Positions 16,985 to 26,785 of a stretch of DNA of 64,000 nt are shown in pieces (within the stretch, counting starts at the first letter, position 1; each line of letters begins with the position of its first letter). Origin of the DNA: JAITVM01 sp031551135 (lineage in GTDB: Bacteria; Bacillota; Clostridia; Lachnospirales; JAITVM01); contig JAVBOA010000026.1 of NCBI GenBank assembly GCA_031551135.1, positions 1-64,000 of the forward strand, written 5' to 3'. The notes under the pieces were generated by a model. That model was not told the DNA's origin. It did no database searches and saw only the letters and a program-made list of their open reading frames with translations. Made by a program: the position numbers and the translations under genes.

Positions 16985-17035
16985 AAGCAAGGGAAGCCGT
17001 GAGGCGTTTTGACCGAAGGCAGAAGCGTTTTTAAT
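16985..17035. repeat. GACCGA motif repeat, copy A
   Basis: The stretch GGGAAGCCGTGAGGCG then TTTTGACCGAAGGCAGAAGCG then TTTTTAATCGAG resembles 52047-52100, which reads GGAAGCTGAGCGCG, TTCTGACCGATGGATGCTGCG and TTTTGATGGAG. The two share a common framework at roughly 70% of positions. Both are in non-coding DNA upstream of a membrane-protein gene. Function unknown; it could be a structured RNA or an old repeat. Confidence 0.5.
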
Positions 17036-17049
17036 CGAGTATTAGTAGA

Positions 17050-18369
17050 GTGCTGCTTGGAGTGATTGATATTTTAACAGAATTAAAAAAGCTGAGGTAT
17101 ACTATAAAAATGCTTCGGCAAACAGATGATAAAATGAAAAAAGCGCAAGTCGGTTTCATTGTGGATATGTGCGTAATGTTTATATTTAATACTATTTGCG
17201 CGGGGAGCTTTTTGGCCGGACTGCTGAAATACACAAATATAAGCGATGAAATGACCGGTTTGATTTCTGCAATACCTGTTTCGTCTTCCTTTTTTCAATT
17301 AATTGGTGCTATAACAATCGGCTCGATGAAAAATAAAAAATTTGCGATTTCGTTGGGAATTATATTGCATAGGATTTCGATGTCCATAATGTTTTTTGTG
17401 CCGGTATTTTTTGGTTCGAGCAATATGTCTTTAAATATAATCGTGGCTTTGTATATTATCGGGCATTTTGCAAACGCATTAATCAGTCCGGAATATAATA
17501 GCTGGGTTATAAACGTTACATCTGATGAAATGCGTGCAGATTTTTTTGGTATAAGAGAGCGCAACGCTTTGGTTTGCGCCGCGGTATCCTCAATCGCCAC
17601 AAGTCTTGTTCTGGATAAATTTAATGCTCTGAATCTGCAATTAGTTGCTTTTTCGATAATCGGTTTTTATTTGTTGATATCTGCTGTAATAAACATAGTT
17701 GTAATTTTAAAGATGTATATGCCGAATAAAGACAATTATCACGGGAAATTCAAATTATCGGATATTACAAAGCCTCTAAAGGATAGGAAATTTCGGAATG
17801 TTTTGGTTTTACAGATTTTATGGCAAGCCTCTTGTTTAATCTGGATTCCGTTTACTGGAGTTTATTTAATAAATAATCTTAAGGCGAATTATTCTTTAAT
17901 AGGAATTGTTGCGGTTGTGGTTTCTTTTGAAAAGGCGATTTTCGTACGGCATTGGAGTAAATTTGTTATAAAATCAACATGGGCGAAAGTCTATCTCTAT
18001 GCTTTAATGATTTATGGTGCGTCCACGGTTCTTTTTATTTTTTTAACACCGGGAAATGTAAACTGGCTCTATATTATTCAGTCTTTTATAGGAAATATTG
18101 CGTGGAGTATTTTTGGAATCGCTCTTTTTAACGTTCAGGTTGAAAATATAGACGACGACAACCCATCCATTTATTTTGGCTTGGGCGGAGCTGTCAGCAG
18201 TATCGGCGGATTTTTATCGGCTTATTTCGGAAGTAAAGTTTATTATTTTGTAAATTCCGGAGATTTTATTATTAATGGAATGCAGGCGCTTTGCTTGCTC
18301 TCAATTTTATTTGTAATATTAATTTGTTTGCATTTAAAATTTTCTATTATCAATAAAGCTAATATATAG
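17050..18369 (+). CDS. MFS transporter
   Basis: About 439 residues from the GTG at 17050, with about twelve hydrophobic segments and short charged loops (SMKNKKF, MPNKDNYHGKF). The loop between helices 4 and 5 (RADFFGIRERNALV) is typical of a major-facilitator branch of unassigned substrate seen in Clostridia. The true start is uncertain: GTG 17062, and ATG 17110 with GAGG upstream, are possible. The preceding PrpR-like regulator suggests control of uptake or export of a small carboxylate, but that rests only on position. A terminator interrupted by a MITE follows. Confidence 0.75.
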   Translation: MLLGVIDILTELKKLRYTIKMLRQTDDKMKKAQVGFIVDMCVMFIFNTICAGSFLAGLLKYTNISDEMTGLISAIPVSSSFFQLIGAITIGSMKNKKFAISLGIILHRISMSIMFFVPVFFGSSNMSLNIIVALYIIGHFANALISPEYNSWVINVTSDEMRADFFGIRERNALVCAAVSSIATSLVLDKFNALNLQLVAFSIIGFYLLISAVINIVVILKMYMPNKDNYHGKFKLSDITKPLKDRKFRNVLVLQILWQASCLIWIPFTGVYLINNLKANYSLIGIVAVVVSFEKAIFVRHWSKFVIKSTWAKVYLYALMIYGASTVLFIFLTPGNVNWLYIIQSFIGNIAWSIFGIALFNVQVENIDDDNPSIYFGLGGAVSSIGGFLSAYFGSKVYYFVNSGDFIINGMQALCLLSILFVILICLHLKFSIINKANI

Positions 18370-18380
18370 AAATGAAAAAA

Positions 18381-18546
18381 AGCAGTTTGATTTTTTTGCT
18401 AAATTATACTATTTTCATTTTGATAAGTAGAAAAAATTTTTTCACAGCGGAGCGTTTCACGCATGCTTCAAGCGTGAAATGAAATATTTTTTTCTATCCT
18501 TAATGATGAAAATAGTATTAATTATTGGTAAAAAAATCAGACTGCT
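18381..18546. terminator. Terminator hairpin split by a MITE
   Basis: Left arm AGCAGTTTGATTTTTTT (18381-18397) and right arm AAAAAAATCAGACTGCT (18530-18546) pair at all 17 positions with one G-U. A complete MITE with its TTA duplication sits in the loop. Without the element the arms would be about 18 bases apart, an ordinary terminator between convergent genes. Confidence 0.8.
18407..18517 (-). mobile_element. MITE-like element, long form, inside a terminator loop
   Basis: 111 bp, reverse orientation, TACTATTTTCATTTTGATAAG...GATGAAAATAGTA, core GCGTTTCACGCATGCTTC. Flanked by TTA (18404-18406, 18518-18520). Confidence 0.87.
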
Positions 18547-18574
18547 ATTTTTTTGAATATGAAATAATGAAACT

Positions 18575-20362
18575 CTACATTTTATCTACATGTTCGATTG
18601 CCAATAAATCAAGAATCGAAATAATAACTTCTTTCACAAGATTAATTAATGAAATTCTGGATTTTCGGATTTCTTCGCTTTCTTCGTTTATAATATTGCT
18701 TTCGGAGTAAAATTTACTGAAAAGCGACGCGATTTCATAAACATGCTCGCATAAATAATTCGGCGCTTTTTCGTTGAACGAGCGCAAAATAATATCTTCG
18801 GTAAAAAGTATTTTGAATATAATATCGAATTCGGTATCGGAGAAAATTCTGATTCTTCCGCCGTCGGAGCCTGTTTTTTTGATAATGGAGTTAATTCGTG
18901 CGGTATTATACAATAAATAAGGACCGGTTTTTCCTTCGAATGAAATAAATCTATCCATGTCGAAAATATAATCTCGGCTGCGGTGATTATATAAATCTCC
19001 GAATTTCAAGGCGGCAATTCCGACTTTTTGAGCGATTTCACGTTTTTCTTTTTCGGTAGTCTCGTTGGAAATACGGTCGCTTATTTCTTCGTATGCTTTT
19101 TCGGTGATAGTTTTTATAAGCTCCGATAATTGCATCACTCCGCCGTCACGCGTTTTATAAGGCTTTCCGTCTTTGCCGTTCATTGTCCCGAATCCTATAT
19201 GCTCCAATTTCGTTTTATTCGGTAAAATTTCACCTTTTCGCGCGCATCGGAAAACTTGTGTAAAATGTAGTGACTGTCTGTTATCGGTAAGGTATATAAT
19301 TTGATTAGGGTCAAACATTTCGATACGCTGCATGATTGTTGCTAAATCCGTTGTGGAATATAATTGCGCTCCGTCTGATTTTCGAATAATTATCGGAGGT
19401 ATCTCCAATTTATCTTCTTCTGTTTTTACATCAACAACAAGCGCGCCTTCGCTTTCATAAGTTATGCCTTTCTCGATTAAAGTATTTACTAATTTTTGTA
19501 TATAATCTCTGCATGTGCTTTCGCCGTACCATAAATCAAAATCCACATTCAAATCCGCATATATCTTTTTCGAATCCTCTATAGAGAGCGCCACAAATTT
19601 TTTCCACAATTCATAATATCCGATGTCTTTGTTTTGTAATTTTTTTGTAGCTTCTTGGGCATTAAGCTTATATTCATCGGATAATTTAGACTTTGAAGAA
19701 GCCGTTGGATAAATTTCATTCAATTCATCAATGCCAAACGGCAGGCTGTCGGATTCGGAAGGCGTATAATTATCTTGGAAATATACAAGATTGGGATAGC
19801 GTTCCTTGATTTCGGTTATAATCAAACCCATAGGTAAGCCCCAATCGCCGAGGTGTATGTCTCCGATTGTATTATATCCCAAAGCTTTCGAAATACGTTT
19901 GATGGATTCGCCGATAATCGCCGAACGTAAATGGCCGATATGCAAAGGTTTTGCGACATTCGGACCGCCGTAATCGAGAATAATTTTATCGCTGAATTTT
20001 TGGCTGATCAAATCGTCAAAGGATTTTATTTTATTAATGTAATTTTCGAAAAATTCATTTTTAAGAGATATATTAATAAATCCCGGCGGCACGGCTTCTA
20101 TTTTGGAAAAAATATCTTTTCTTAAAGCAGATTCTTCTTTATAACAATCAAAAACTTCATTGGAATGTATTTTTTCTACGATTTCGTTCGCGATTGCAAG
20201 CGGCGGTTTTTTATATAATTTTGCGCCTGCCATTGCTCCATTGCAAGTGAATTGACATAAATCCGGTCTGTTCGAAAGTGCTATTTTGCCAAGATTTTTA
20301 TCATACCCGCATTTTTCGAATGCTTCTGATATAATTTCGCTTATTTCATTTATTATATTCAT
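18575..20362 (-). CDS. argS: Arginyl-tRNA synthetase
   Basis: 595 residues, class I synthetase charging tRNA-Arg. An N-terminal Arg-tRNA additional domain (SNRPDLCQFTCNGAMAGAKL) is followed by the catalytic DYGGPNVAKPLHIGHLRSAIIGE with the HIGH motif, the conserved DIHLGDWG, and the C-terminal anticodon-binding DALR domain. As in many ArgRS, a canonical KMSKS is not evident. Start ATG 20362 (MNIINE) has AAGGAG upstream; the frame continues to 20413 without support. Convergent with the MFS gene. Confidence 0.97.
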   Translation of the reverse strand: MNIINEISEIISEAFEKCGYDKNLGKIALSNRPDLCQFTCNGAMAGAKLYKKPPLAIANEIVEKIHSNEVFDCYKEESALRKDIFSKIEAVPPGFINISLKNEFFENYINKIKSFDDLISQKFSDKIILDYGGPNVAKPLHIGHLRSAIIGESIKRISKALGYNTIGDIHLGDWGLPMGLIITEIKERYPNLVYFQDNYTPSESDSLPFGIDELNEIYPTASSKSKLSDEYKLNAQEATKKLQNKDIGYYELWKKFVALSIEDSKKIYADLNVDFDLWYGESTCRDYIQKLVNTLIEKGITYESEGALVVDVKTEEDKLEIPPIIIRKSDGAQLYSTTDLATIMQRIEMFDPNQIIYLTDNRQSLHFTQVFRCARKGEILPNKTKLEHIGFGTMNGKDGKPYKTRDGGVMQLSELIKTITEKAYEEISDRISNETTEKEKREIAQKVGIAALKFGDLYNHRSRDYIFDMDRFISFEGKTGPYLLYNTARINSIIKKTGSDGGRIRIFSDTEFDIIFKILFTEDIILRSFNEKAPNYLCEHVYEIASLFSKFYSESNIINEESEEIRKSRISLINLVKEVIISILDLLAIEHVDKM

Positions 20363-20584
20363 CAAAAAAACTCCTTGTTTGTTCTTTAATCTGAAAATTA
20401 TAACATAAAACAATTTAAAACAATAGTATGGTTTTATTTTTTAAAAGTATAAAGAATTAAAGAAATATGTATTTTTTTGAATACAAATACAATATATCTG
20501 TACTTATTTTAAGCAATCGCATAAAATATAAGGAATATAATTTCTAAAAGATACTTTAAACAGACTATAAAGGAAAATGATTAC

Positions 20585-21835
20585 ATGAAAATACTATTTA
20601 TTCTGGCTTTAATTATTTTAACATCGTGCTCGAATTTGAATAACGATAAGTCTATGAATGATCATTCTGCGAATAATAATTCTACAAATGAAAATTCTAC
20701 AGAGGCTATTGAAACAGAAAATCCGTCAAATTCAGCAGATGCGGAAACTTCAAATTCGCTCACGCCGGAAGTAAATGATGGCGAAAAGAAAGAGGATTAT
20801 ATTTCGGAAACAATTAAAAATCTTACAATTGAAGAAAAAATCGGTCAATTATTTATGGTAGCGTTTAGAAAAGATGAAAATATGAAACCGATTACGGAAT
20901 TGACTCCTTTTGTTCAGCAGAGCATAGAAAAATATAAAATAGGCGGAATAATTTTATTCGGAGAAAATATTGTCTCGAAAGAGCAGACAAAAAAATATAT
21001 TTCAGATTTAAAGGCGGTTTCAAAAAATCCGCTGTTTATCGGAGTGGATGAAGAGGGCGGCTTGGTTTCGAGGCTGGGAAAGCTTTATGATGAAAAAATT
21101 CCAAAAGCTTCAGAAATCGGGGAAAAGAATGATTTTGATTACGCATATGGAATCGGGGAAAAGATTGCAAATAATTTAAAAGAATTGGGTTTTAATATAA
21201 ATTTTGCGCCGGTAGCGGATATAAATACAAATCCCAATAACAAAGTCATAGGAGAGCGCTCTTTTGGCAATGATAAAGAAATAGTTGCCGAAATGGTTAA
21301 AGCTGAGGTTTTGGGAATGCAGGACAGAGGAATTATTTCCGTTATAAAACATTTCCCGGGGCATGGAGATACCGTGAACGATACTCATGACGGGTTTGCT
21401 ATTTCTAAACAGGATTTGGAACGGCTTTTTACTGAAGAATTTTTTCCGTTTGAAGCCGGAATAACGGCAGGCTGCGGCGGTGTTTTGATAGCGCATATTT
21501 CGTTCCCAAATGTTTATGAGGGCAACGAACCGGCAGGCTTTTCAAAATTTATTGTTACCGATATTTTGCAAAATAAGCTAAAATTTGATAAACTGATATT
21601 TACTGATGCGCTTGATATGGGTGCTGTTAAAAATTATTATTCCTCTGATGAAGCGGCGTTTGCGGCTTTTAAAGCCGGAGTCGACATTTTATTGATGCCG
21701 GAAGATTTACCGCTTGCGTATAATCGTTTGCTGGAAGCTTACAAAAACGGCGAAATTACAGACGCGGAGCTTGACTTTAAGCTTGAAAAAATCATAAAAT
21801 CCAAACTGGAACTTGGGATGATATTTCCAAAATAA
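20585..21835 (+). CDS. Glycoside hydrolase family 3 beta-N-acetylhexosaminidase lipoprotein (NagZ-like)
   Basis: 416 residues. A lipoprotein signal (MKILFILALIILTSC, lipobox Cys15) is followed by a low-complexity Asn/Ser/Glu linker. The catalytic domain has GVDEEGG (substrate pocket), the family signature KHFPGHGDTVNDTHDG with the His-Asp pair typical of bacterial NagZ-type GH3 enzymes, and FTDALDMGAV containing the Asp nucleophile. It would release N-acetylglucosamine from wall muropeptides on the outer face of the membrane. AAAGGA precedes the ATG. It stands alone before rel. Confidence 0.92.
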   Translation: MKILFILALIILTSCSNLNNDKSMNDHSANNNSTNENSTEAIETENPSNSADAETSNSLTPEVNDGEKKEDYISETIKNLTIEEKIGQLFMVAFRKDENMKPITELTPFVQQSIEKYKIGGIILFGENIVSKEQTKKYISDLKAVSKNPLFIGVDEEGGLVSRLGKLYDEKIPKASEIGEKNDFDYAYGIGEKIANNLKELGFNINFAPVADINTNPNNKVIGERSFGNDKEIVAEMVKAEVLGMQDRGIISVIKHFPGHGDTVNDTHDGFAISKQDLERLFTEEFFPFEAGITAGCGGVLIAHISFPNVYEGNEPAGFSKFIVTDILQNKLKFDKLIFTDALDMGAVKNYYSSDEAAFAAFKAGVDILLMPEDLPLAYNRLLEAYKNGEITDAELDFKLEKIIKSKLELGMIFPK

Positions 21836-21976
21836 TTCGTCTATTTACAAAATATCTTTTTATATAAAAATCTTACTTGAAATAAAGCTTCATTATAACT
21901 ATAATATTTATTATTCCGCAAAATATTTGATTTTTATTGTGTTTGTTTAAATATATTTAAAGAAAGGGTGGTTAAG

Positions 21977-24199
21977 TTGAATAATACTCCAAATGAATAT
22001 TTTGATATACTGATTTCTAAAATAAAATCCTACCACCCGTCGAATGATTTTTCGAATGTGGAAAAGGCTTATTTGATTGCGAACGAGGCACATGGCACAC
22101 AGATTCGAAATTCGGGAGAACCATATATTATTCATCCGCTGTCCGTAGCGATAATACTAGCCGAGCTGGAGATGGATCTGGAATCGATAATAGCCGGTAT
22201 TTTGCATGATGTTATCGAGGATACGAAATACAAATATCCTCAGATTGTCGAAATGTTCGGTCAAGAGATTGCCGACCTTGTGGACGGCGTTACGAAATTG
22301 GAAAGAATGACATATACAAAACAGGAAAATCAGGCAGCGACTTATAGAAAACTGCTTTTGGCAATGGCGAAAGATATTCGTGTGATTATTATAAAAATCG
22401 CCGACCGCCTCCATAATATGCGCACTTTGAATTTTAAGCCGTTGGATAAGCAAAAGATTACGGCGCAGGAAACGCTTGATATTTACGCACCTTTGGCATC
22501 TCGTCTTGGTATCAACAGTATTAAAGATGAGCTTGAGGATCTTTCGTTTAAATATTTGCATGCTGACGAATTTAAAGAATTAGTTAATGACGTTTTGGAT
22601 ATACATTCTGAAAGAAAAGAGTTTATAGAACTAGTCAGCAAAGACATAAAGGAAAAGCTTCGTTTGGAAAATGTGGACTGTGAAGTTTACGGCCGCCCGA
22701 AGAATTATTACAGTATTTTCAGAAAAATGAATGACCAAAATAAAACCCTTGACCAGATTTATGATTTATTTGCATTTAGAGTAGTTGTGGAATCTGTTGG
22801 GGAATGTTATAAAGTTTTGGGAATTTTGCATGATAAATATATTCCTGTTCCTGATAGGTTTAAGGATTATATCGCGATTAAGAAAAACGGAATTTACCAA
22901 TCTTTGCATACAACTTTAGTAGGACCGGACGGAATTTATTTTGAGGTGCAGATTCGGACAAGAGATATGCATAAAATTGCAGAATACGGTATTGCGGCGC
23001 ATTGGAAATATAAAGGGCAGTCGGTAGGTCAAGAATACGTTGAAAAAGAAGAAGAAAAGCTGGATTGGCTCAGACAGATTTTGGATTGGCAAAAAGGATT
23101 TTTGGATAATTCTGAATTTTTCGTAAGTGAATTAAAAACCGGTTTAGAAGTTTTTCAAGAGCAGGTTTATTGTTTTTCGCCGAAAGGTAATTTATACAGA
23201 CTTCAAGCCGGCTCAACCCCGATTGATTTTGCATACGCTGTGCATACAAAAATCGGAAATACGGCAACCGGTGCTAAAGTAAACGGAAAAATGGTTTCGA
23301 TAAATACTGTTTTGCAAAGCGGCGATAAAGTCGAAATTATTACAACAAAAAATTCGAAACCAAGTCTCGACTGGCTTGAATTTGTAAAAACAAATTCGGC
23401 CCGCAACGGAATTAGGCAATATTACAGGCAACAGGACAAAGGCGAGTTCGCGAAGCGCGGCAAAGAGCTTTTGGAGAAAGAAGCGAAATCGAGAGATTAT
23501 CATTTATCTAAGCTTTTGAGCAAACAAGGACTCGATTTTATCTTAAACAGATATTCTTATAAAGATTTCGAAACATTATGCGCTGCTGTCGGGCGTGAAT
23601 ATGTAAAAGCAATACAGTTGATTAACCGTCTTATTCATGAATACGAGCGCGAAAATCATATTTCTGATGATAAGAGTGAGATTGTTTTGCCTCACCCTAA
23701 TCCGAACGAAAAACAAGAAGATGACAATAAATTCAGAAAAGGAACGATTCTTGTTGCAGGAATGGGAGATCTGGAAGGATACCGCCTTTCGAAATGCTGC
23801 GGTCCGGTGCCGGGCGACGAGATTGTTTGCTATGTAACCAGAGGGCGCGGAACTTCTATTCACCGCAAAGATTGTATTAATATGATTCATTTGAGCGAAG
23901 AAGAATTGCCGAGGCTTATGGAAGCGCGCTGGAATCTGCCCGAAAAATCAAGCGGCAGTGAAAAATACCGCTCTGAGCTTATTATTCAGGCTTTTGAGCG
24001 AAACAAACTTTTGCAGGATATTTTATCCGAGCTTTCGCTTGCGGATATTCCGGTGAAATCTATTTTGGGTCATACAAATAATGACATAAGCACCATTAAT
24101 GTGGGCATAGAAATTTTGAGCAAAGAACAGTTGAATAAAATTATGAACAAGATTTTGGGTATCGAATCTGTAATTGAAGTTCTTAGAAATACAACTTAA
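21977..24199 (+). CDS. relA: Bifunctional (p)ppGpp synthetase/hydrolase Rel
   Basis: About 740 residues. N-terminal HD hydrolase domain with HDVIEDT intact (about residue 76), synthetase domain with RFKDYIA (the RFKD form found in bifunctional Rel) and GIYQSLHTTL, then TGS (VYCFSPKGNLYRLQAGSTPIDFAYAVHT), a zinc-finger-like region (KCCGPVPGDE) and a C-terminal ACT domain. It makes and degrades the stringent alarmone. I prefer TTG 21977, with AAAGGGTGG five bases upstream, over GTG 21968, whose site would be too close. It heads the rel-dtd-MBL-hemZ-hisS-aspS run. Confidence 0.96.
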   Translation: MNNTPNEYFDILISKIKSYHPSNDFSNVEKAYLIANEAHGTQIRNSGEPYIIHPLSVAIILAELEMDLESIIAGILHDVIEDTKYKYPQIVEMFGQEIADLVDGVTKLERMTYTKQENQAATYRKLLLAMAKDIRVIIIKIADRLHNMRTLNFKPLDKQKITAQETLDIYAPLASRLGINSIKDELEDLSFKYLHADEFKELVNDVLDIHSERKEFIELVSKDIKEKLRLENVDCEVYGRPKNYYSIFRKMNDQNKTLDQIYDLFAFRVVVESVGECYKVLGILHDKYIPVPDRFKDYIAIKKNGIYQSLHTTLVGPDGIYFEVQIRTRDMHKIAEYGIAAHWKYKGQSVGQEYVEKEEEKLDWLRQILDWQKGFLDNSEFFVSELKTGLEVFQEQVYCFSPKGNLYRLQAGSTPIDFAYAVHTKIGNTATGAKVNGKMVSINTVLQSGDKVEIITTKNSKPSLDWLEFVKTNSARNGIRQYYRQQDKGEFAKRGKELLEKEAKSRDYHLSKLLSKQGLDFILNRYSYKDFETLCAAVGREYVKAIQLINRLIHEYERENHISDDKSEIVLPHPNPNEKQEDDNKFRKGTILVAGMGDLEGYRLSKCCGPVPGDEIVCYVTRGRGTSIHRKDCINMIHLSEEELPRLMEARWNLPEKSSGSEKYRSELIIQAFERNKLLQDILSELSLADIPVKSILGHTNNDISTINVGIEILSKEQLNKIMNKILGIESVIEVLRNTT

Positions 24200-24217
24200 T
24201 GCTTTTTGGAGGATAAA

Positions 24218-24667
24218 ATGAGAGCTGTTGTTCAAAGGGTTTTGGAGGCAAAAGTCGTTGTAGACGGCGAAACTGTGGCTCAAATAGATAAAGGACTTTT
24301 GGCGCTTGCGGCGTTTTCTGACGACGACAACGAAGACACAATTAAGTATACTATGGATAAAATTATTAACTTGCGTATTTTTGAAGATTCCAACGAAAAA
24401 ATGAATTTATCGATTAACGATGTAGGCGGTTCATTGGTTGTTGTGCCGAATTTTACGGTTTACGGCGATGTTCGAAAAGGAAGACGGCCGAGCTTTATTA
24501 TGAGTGCAAATCCCGATAAAGCAAGGGCTCTTTTTGAACAGACTGTTTCTATAACAAAAAGTATTTTTGATAAAGCTCAATTTGGAATTTTTCAAGCTGA
24601 TATGAAAGTCCATTTAATAAATGATGGACCGGTTACGGTATTAGTAGACAGCGACAGGATTATATAG
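24218..24667 (+). CDS. dtd: D-aminoacyl-tRNA deacylase
   Basis: 149 residues. Starts MRAVVQRV like the family. It has the VVPNFTVYGDVRKGRRPSF active-site strand, where SQFT is usual (here PNFT, a modest change), and the Gly-Pro motif NDGPVTVLVDS that enforces D-chirality. It hydrolyses D-aminoacyl-tRNAs such as D-Tyr-tRNA. ATG 24218 has GGAGG; the frame is open to 24206. It is 18 bases downstream of rel, in the same operon. Confidence 0.95.
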   Translation: MRAVVQRVLEAKVVVDGETVAQIDKGLLALAAFSDDDNEDTIKYTMDKIINLRIFEDSNEKMNLSINDVGGSLVVVPNFTVYGDVRKGRRPSFIMSANPDKARALFEQTVSITKSIFDKAQFGIFQADMKVHLINDGPVTVLVDSDRII

Positions 24668-24701
24668 TATTAAAAAATCAAACTTAGACTCTTGGTGGAT
24701 T

Positions 24702-25325
24702 ATGAAAATAAAATGTATAGAAGTAGGCGCACTTTCAGAGAATGCGTATTTTTACTATAATGAAGAAACAAGAAATGCTGTTTTAATTGACCCCGGCGAT
24801 GAGCCGGAAAAACTCGCCGAATTTATAAACAAAAACTATCTTAATTTGAAGGCAGTATTTTTAACGCATGCTCATTTTGACCATTTTGCGGCTATTCCTG
24901 AATTGCGAAAGTTATTTGATTTCAAAATTTATATTCATGAAAAGGAAGCAACGGTTTTAATGAATGCAAGTTTGAATTTATCTGCTTTATATTGTTATAA
25001 CAGCATTGAAATTCAGCCGGACATAACTCTGAAAGATGATGAGGTTTTTTCCATAGAGGAATTGGAATTTAAAATCGTGCATACGCCCGGGCATACCGGC
25101 GGCTCGTCGTGTTATATAAATTTTGCGGATAAAATAGTTTTTTCGGGTGACACGCTTTTCTTTAAGACAATCGGACGCTCTGATTTACCTACATCCGAAC
25201 CTTTCAAAATAAAAAAATCGATACGAAATAAACTTTTCACTCTGAATGACGATTTTGTTGTTTATCCCGGACACGGAGAACAAACAACAATCGGATCTGA
25301 GAAAAAATATAATAACGAGCTGTAA
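24702..25325 (+). CDS. MBL-fold metallo-hydrolase (YqgX/glyoxalase II-like)
   Basis: 207 residues with the metal-binding THAHFDHF motif, then HTPGHTGGSSCY, FSGDTLF and the final PGHGEQT, the complete dinuclear-metal ligand set of the beta-lactamase fold. Small proteins of this group resemble glyoxalase II and occur between dtd and hemZ in clostridia. It likely hydrolyses a thioester; substrate unknown. GGTGG precedes ATG 24702. Confidence 0.9.
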   Translation: MKIKCIEVGALSENAYFYYNEETRNAVLIDPGDEPEKLAEFINKNYLNLKAVFLTHAHFDHFAAIPELRKLFDFKIYIHEKEATVLMNASLNLSALYCYNSIEIQPDITLKDDEVFSIEELEFKIVHTPGHTGGSSCYINFADKIVFSGDTLFFKTIGRSDLPTSEPFKIKKSIRNKLFTLNDDFVVYPGHGEQTTIGSEKKYNNEL

Positions 25326-25336
25326 ACGGAGGAACT

Positions 25337-26785
25337 ATGGAATTTTTTATAAAAGGTCATAGTTTTTTGTATGAAGTTCAGACTATGATACAAATTTTTT
25401 ATCCAAACGAAAAATTCATTCAGAAAGATTGTATTTCAGAAAATTGTATTTCGGTCGTTTTGGAGAACAATCAAATTACAGCGGAAATTTATTGGGAAAA
25501 GATTGCTGAGGATACTTATTCACTTTATGATGACGGCGACACCGCCAATAATATAAAAATCTGTCTTTATAAATTATTATCGCATTATACGAATAATTAT
25601 TCTAAATGGGGAATTTTAACGGGGGTTCGGCCGTCTAAAATCGCCGGAAAATTATTAGGCGAAGGAAAATCCGAAAACGAGATTATTGTATTTATGAATG
25701 AAAAATATCTTGTCGACCCAGAAAAAGCTCGATTATGTATCGACGTTTATAAGCAGGAAGAAAATATTATAAAAAATAATAACGGCGAGGATTATTCGCT
25801 TTATATCGGAATACCTTTTTGCCCAGAACGCTGTCTTTACTGCTCTTTTTCTTCATATCCTATAGAAAAATATCAGCATCTAATATATAATTACATAAAT
25901 GCGCTGGAAAAAGAAATTTTTGTTGTAAAAAAATATTTCGGGAGGAAGCGTCTTGAAAATTTATATATTGGCGGCGGCACTCCGACTTCATTCAGCGCGG
26001 AACAATTGGATTTCCTATTATCGATTTTAACTAAAAATTTTGATTTGAGAAATCTCAAAGAATTTACTGTCGAGGCAGGGCGGCCGGACACTATAAATCA
26101 GGAAAAATTAAAGGTTCTCAAGAATTACAATGTCAGCCGAATTTCGATTAATACTCAAACAACCAACGACGAAACTCTCGAAAAAATCGGCAGAAAACAT
26201 TCGGTAGCGGATTTTTACAGAGCTTTTGAAATGGCGAGAGAATTCGGATTTAATAATATAAATGTGGATTTAATAATCGGTTTGCCGGGCGAAAACCAAG
26301 CTGTTGTAGAAAACACGATTAATTCGGTTTTGAATCTAAAACCGGAAAGCGTCACGATTCATACACTTGCCGTGAAACGCGCTTCAAAACTCAAAGAAGA
26401 TTTAGATAAATATAATTTTAATATATCGAATATTGAAGAAATGCTGAAAATCGCAAGGGACAAAATTTTGGAATCGGGAATGCACCCCTACTATATGTAT
26501 CGCCAAAAAAATATAATGGGGAATTTTGAAAATGTCGGATATGCTTTATCCGGTTACGAATGTTTTTATAATGTTCAAATAATGGAGGAAAAGCAATCCG
26601 TTATTGCATTGGGGGCCGGTGCGACTTCAAAAATCGTTAACTTAAAAACCGACAGAATCGAAAGAATTTTTAATGTAAAAAATATAGACGAGTATTTAAA
26701 GCGCATTGACGAAATGTGCGAACGCAAAGAAACTATCTTAAAGGAGTGGTTTTGTGAAAATAATTGCCCCGAAAGGAACAAATGA
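25337..26785 (+). CDS. hemZ: HemZ-like coproporphyrinogen III dehydrogenase (radical SAM)
   Basis: 482 residues. An N-terminal HemZ-specific domain (WGILTGVRPSKIAGKLL) precedes the radical-SAM core with the cluster motif CPERCLYCSF, GGGTPTSF, RISINTQT and the substrate-binding LIIGLPGE. Family members are annotated as oxygen-independent coproporphyrinogen oxidases, though HemZ activity is less certain than HemN and no other heme genes are in view. GGAGG precedes the ATG; 11 bp after the MBL gene. The 3' end overlaps hisS by 32 bp. Confidence 0.92.
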   Translation: MEFFIKGHSFLYEVQTMIQIFYPNEKFIQKDCISENCISVVLENNQITAEIYWEKIAEDTYSLYDDGDTANNIKICLYKLLSHYTNNYSKWGILTGVRPSKIAGKLLGEGKSENEIIVFMNEKYLVDPEKARLCIDVYKQEENIIKNNNGEDYSLYIGIPFCPERCLYCSFSSYPIEKYQHLIYNYINALEKEIFVVKKYFGRKRLENLYIGGGTPTSFSAEQLDFLLSILTKNFDLRNLKEFTVEAGRPDTINQEKLKVLKNYNVSRISINTQTTNDETLEKIGRKHSVADFYRAFEMAREFGFNNINVDLIIGLPGENQAVVENTINSVLNLKPESVTIHTLAVKRASKLKEDLDKYNFNISNIEEMLKIARDKILESGMHPYYMYRQKNIMGNFENVGYALSGYECFYNVQIMEEKQSVIALGAGATSKIVNLKTDRIERIFNVKNIDEYLKRIDEMCERKETILKEWFCENNCPERNK

